The notes under the pieces: model-generated
What the model saw: only the letters and a program-made list of their open reading frames with translations
The model's database searches: none
Told to the model about the DNA's origin: nothing
Source: an uncultured Corynebacterium sp.
GTDB lineage: Bacteria > Actinomycetota > Actinomycetes > Mycobacteriales > Mycobacteriaceae
Direction of reading: 5' to 3'
NCBI RefSeq assembly: GCF_946222305.1
Contig: NZ_CAMIHZ010000004.1
Span: 1 to 64,000 of the forward strand
DNA length: 64,000 bases
Made by a program: the position numbers and the translations under genes
Shown: piece by piece, positions 62,553 through 64,000 of the stretch
Position numbering within the stretch: the first letter of the stretch is position 1
Layout of the letters: the number at the start of each line of letters is the position of its first letter

Positions 62553-63367
62553 ATAAGGTTCGCAATTACATCGGCGTGGTGTTCATCTTGCTGTGGGGCC
62601 TAGCGCCGTTCTATTGGATGGTGGTCACAGCGCTGCGGCACAAGGACTACACGTTCTCCGCGAATCCGCTGCCCAGCCACGTGACAATGGAGAACTTTAA
62701 GGATGCGCTGGATACCAGTGGAGGCAACGACTTCCTGGGCGCGATCGTCAACTCCCTGATCATTGGTGCGGCTACCACGGCGATCGCACTGGTGGTTGGC
62801 GTGTTTACGGCCTATGCGCTAGCCCGCGTGGATTTCCGTGGCAAGGGGTTGGTGACCGGCATCATCCTGGCTGCTTCGATGTTCCCCGGCATCGCCTTGG
62901 TCACACCGCTGTTCCAATTGTTCACCAACATCGGTTGGTTGGGCACCTACCAAGCGCTGATCATCCCGAACATCAGTTTCGTGTTGCCGCTGACGGTCTA
63001 CACACTGACCAGCTTCTTCCGGGAGCTACCGTGGAAGCTCGAAGAGGCCGCTCGCGTTGATGGCGCGTCCCGCGGTCTGGCGTTCCGAAAGGTGATCCTG
63101 CCGCTGGCAACACCCGCGCTGTTCACCACAGCGATCTTGGCGTTCATTGCCACGTGGAACGAGTTCATGTTGGCCAAGCAGCTCTCAACCACGCAGACCG
63201 AGCCCGTCACGGTCGCCATCGCTCGCTTTTCTGGCGCGAGTGCCTTCGAGTTCCCTTACGCCGCGACCATGGCTGCAGGTGCGATCGTGACCGTTCCACT
63301 GGTAATCATGGTGCTGATTTTCCAGCGCCGCATCGTCTCCGGCCTAACCGCCGGTGGAGTGAAATAA
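62549..63367 (+). CDS. tusG: Sugar ABC importer permease 2 (TusG type)
   Basis: A 272-residue MalG-like permease with six helices and the EAA loop EEAARVDGASRGLAFRKVILP. It is translationally coupled to tusF by the ATGA overlap. It forms the membrane channel with TusF. Confidence 0.92.
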   Translation: MNKVRNYIGVVFILLWGLAPFYWMVVTALRHKDYTFSANPLPSHVTMENFKDALDTSGGNDFLGAIVNSLIIGAATTAIALVVGVFTAYALARVDFRGKGLVTGIILAASMFPGIALVTPLFQLFTNIGWLGTYQALIIPNISFVLPLTVYTLTSFFRELPWKLEEAARVDGASRGLAFRKVILPLATPALFTTAILAFIATWNEFMLAKQLSTTQTEPVTVAIARFSGASAFEFPYAATMAAGAIVTVPLVIMVLIFQRRIVSGLTAGGVK

Positions 63368-63372
63368 CGCCG

Positions 63373-63648
63373 ATGCCCGACAACCGCTGGGATTCTGACG
63401 CTCGCTGGGCTGCCGGTGATTCTTCTTCGCCGGCCGAGTCCGAGGCTTCTTTTAATCCCGACGCCCCTCGCAAGAAAATGGTTTGGGAAGCTGTGTTGGG
63501 TTTCGTGGGTTTCTTCACGTTCATGGCTGTGATTACCGCGGTATGGAACGTGTTCCAGGAGGACCCAGCGGTATTGCCTTCCGTGGTGTTGCTGGTCCTG
63601 TTGGTGTTGCTGGCCATTGCGTGGAAGGGCTACTCAAGGTTCCGCTGA
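63373..63648 (+). CDS. Small two-helix membrane protein of the importer operon
   Basis: A 91-residue protein starting 5 nt after tusG. An acidic disordered N-terminus (about 1-34) is followed by two membrane helices (about 37-58 and 66-86). It corresponds in position to cg0830 of C. glutamicum, function unknown. The N-terminal linker overlaps a copy of the dispersed motif. Confidence 0.75.
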   Translation: MPDNRWDSDARWAAGDSSSPAESEASFNPDAPRKKMVWEAVLGFVGFFTFMAVITAVWNVFQEDPAVLPSVVLLVLLVLLAIAWKGYSRFR

Positions 63649-63665
63649 TTCCCCTGACTGGGAAT
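63648..63665. terminator. Small palindromic stem-loop after the importer operon
   Basis: ATTCCC-CTGACT-GGGAAT is a perfect 6-bp stem beginning at the last base of the stop codon. No T run follows, so termination is uncertain. It separates convergent genes. Confidence 0.35.
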
Positions 63666-63766
63666 TTCGCCGCTATGCTGTGCCGCGAACTGGCGCAAAG
63701 CATCTTCCCATCCGTCCTCATCTCGAACATCAATATGCCCCGCCAACAGGGACACTGTGAGCAAGT

Positions 63767-64000
63767 TCAGCGAAGAAAACGCGAAAGAATCTGCGGCCCC
63801 CAGACCTGCACCACGCTGGCGGCGTACTCACGCACATAAGCCGCCGGCCGCGCGCCCACCGGAGTTTCCGCTCCAACCACGCGATACGTGACTCCGGGAA
63901 TATCCTGCACCGCATGGGTGGCGTGCCACCTCGTGCGGGGGACATGGAAATCGCTCGTGACCACAACAATGGTGCGCCGAGCCGCAGCCTGACCCGAGGC
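63767..64000 (-). CDS. SanA/YdcF (DUF218) family protein, 5' end cut by window
   Basis: The minus strand is open in frame from the window edge to a stop at 63767. It encodes RRTIVVVTSDFHVPRTRWHA and ends with a WGPQILSRFLR tail. VTSDFHVPR is the typical DUF218 motif; such membrane-associated proteins affect envelope integrity. The N-terminal part lies beyond 64000. Confidence 0.8.
   Translation of the reverse strand, partial: ASGQAAARRTIVVVTSDFHVPRTRWHATHAVQDIPGVTYRVVGAETPVGARPAAYVREYAASVVQVWGPQILSRFLR

Overview
The window is chromosomal DNA from a Corynebacterium, probably a fairly GC-rich lipophilic species. Evidence: mycolic-acid/arabinogalactan genes (wbbL, rmlD, an LCP ligase), MtrAB-LpqB, two WhiB proteins, SigH-RshA, AdnAB, the ribosomal protein bL37, and gene order that follows the M. 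tuberculosis Rv3193c-Rv3268 block and the C. glutamicum cg0830-cg0896 block in reverse. Family names and synteny are from memory; no search was run. The species cannot be fixed from the sequence.

Layout. 1-242: end of an IS3-family element, a terminator and initiator tRNA-Met. 514-7765: UPF0182 membrane protein, PPA1309 family, PDZ/Lon-like protease, DUF2342 metalloprotease, ThiF/cyclodehydratase-like protein. 7854-18223: DNA repair and ion transport (uvrD2, RCK potassium channel, adnB, adnA). 18259-23053: conserved actinobacterial proteins and a DEAD-box RNA helicase. 23104-25778: stress control (whcE, bL37, rshA, sigH, SRAP). 25838-28130: aroA-rsgA. 28311-29311: azlCD exporter island. 29420-35554: DUF6912, HAD, Rv3235 family, secA, hpf, ComF. 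35589-42072: ahcY-tmk-mtrA-mtrB-lpqB operon. 42144-44142: two unassigned proteins and a decayed nucleosidase. 44173-52021: mannose and rhamnose activation and cell-wall linker synthesis (manA, manB, manC, wbbL, rmlD) with whcD between. 52117-54605: LCP protein and TIGR03089. 54692-58846: NarL-type two-component system with an ABC-2 transporter. 58908-63648: sugar importer, by synteny the trehalose uptake system Tus. 63767-64000: 3' part of a SanA/YdcF-like gene.

How it fits together: most genes are core envelope, genome-maintenance or stress functions. ahcY-tmk-mtrAB-lpqB links methyl-cycle and dTTP supply to envelope signalling. manA/manB/manC feed GDP-mannose to lipoglycans, and rmlD/wbbL build the arabinogalactan linker that LCP proteins attach to peptidoglycan.

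Two genome-scale patterns are not explained by the genes. (1) A dispersed bipartite motif, GGCGTC followed within about 3-9 nt by an A-rich AAAAGAA-like tract, occurs about 18 times on both strands, often in linkers and intergenic DNA and twice as close inverted pairs. (2) Short degenerate tandem duplications sit on or just after stop codons of many genes. Several genes also show a -10 box only 6-8 nt before the start codon, suggesting leaderless mRNAs.
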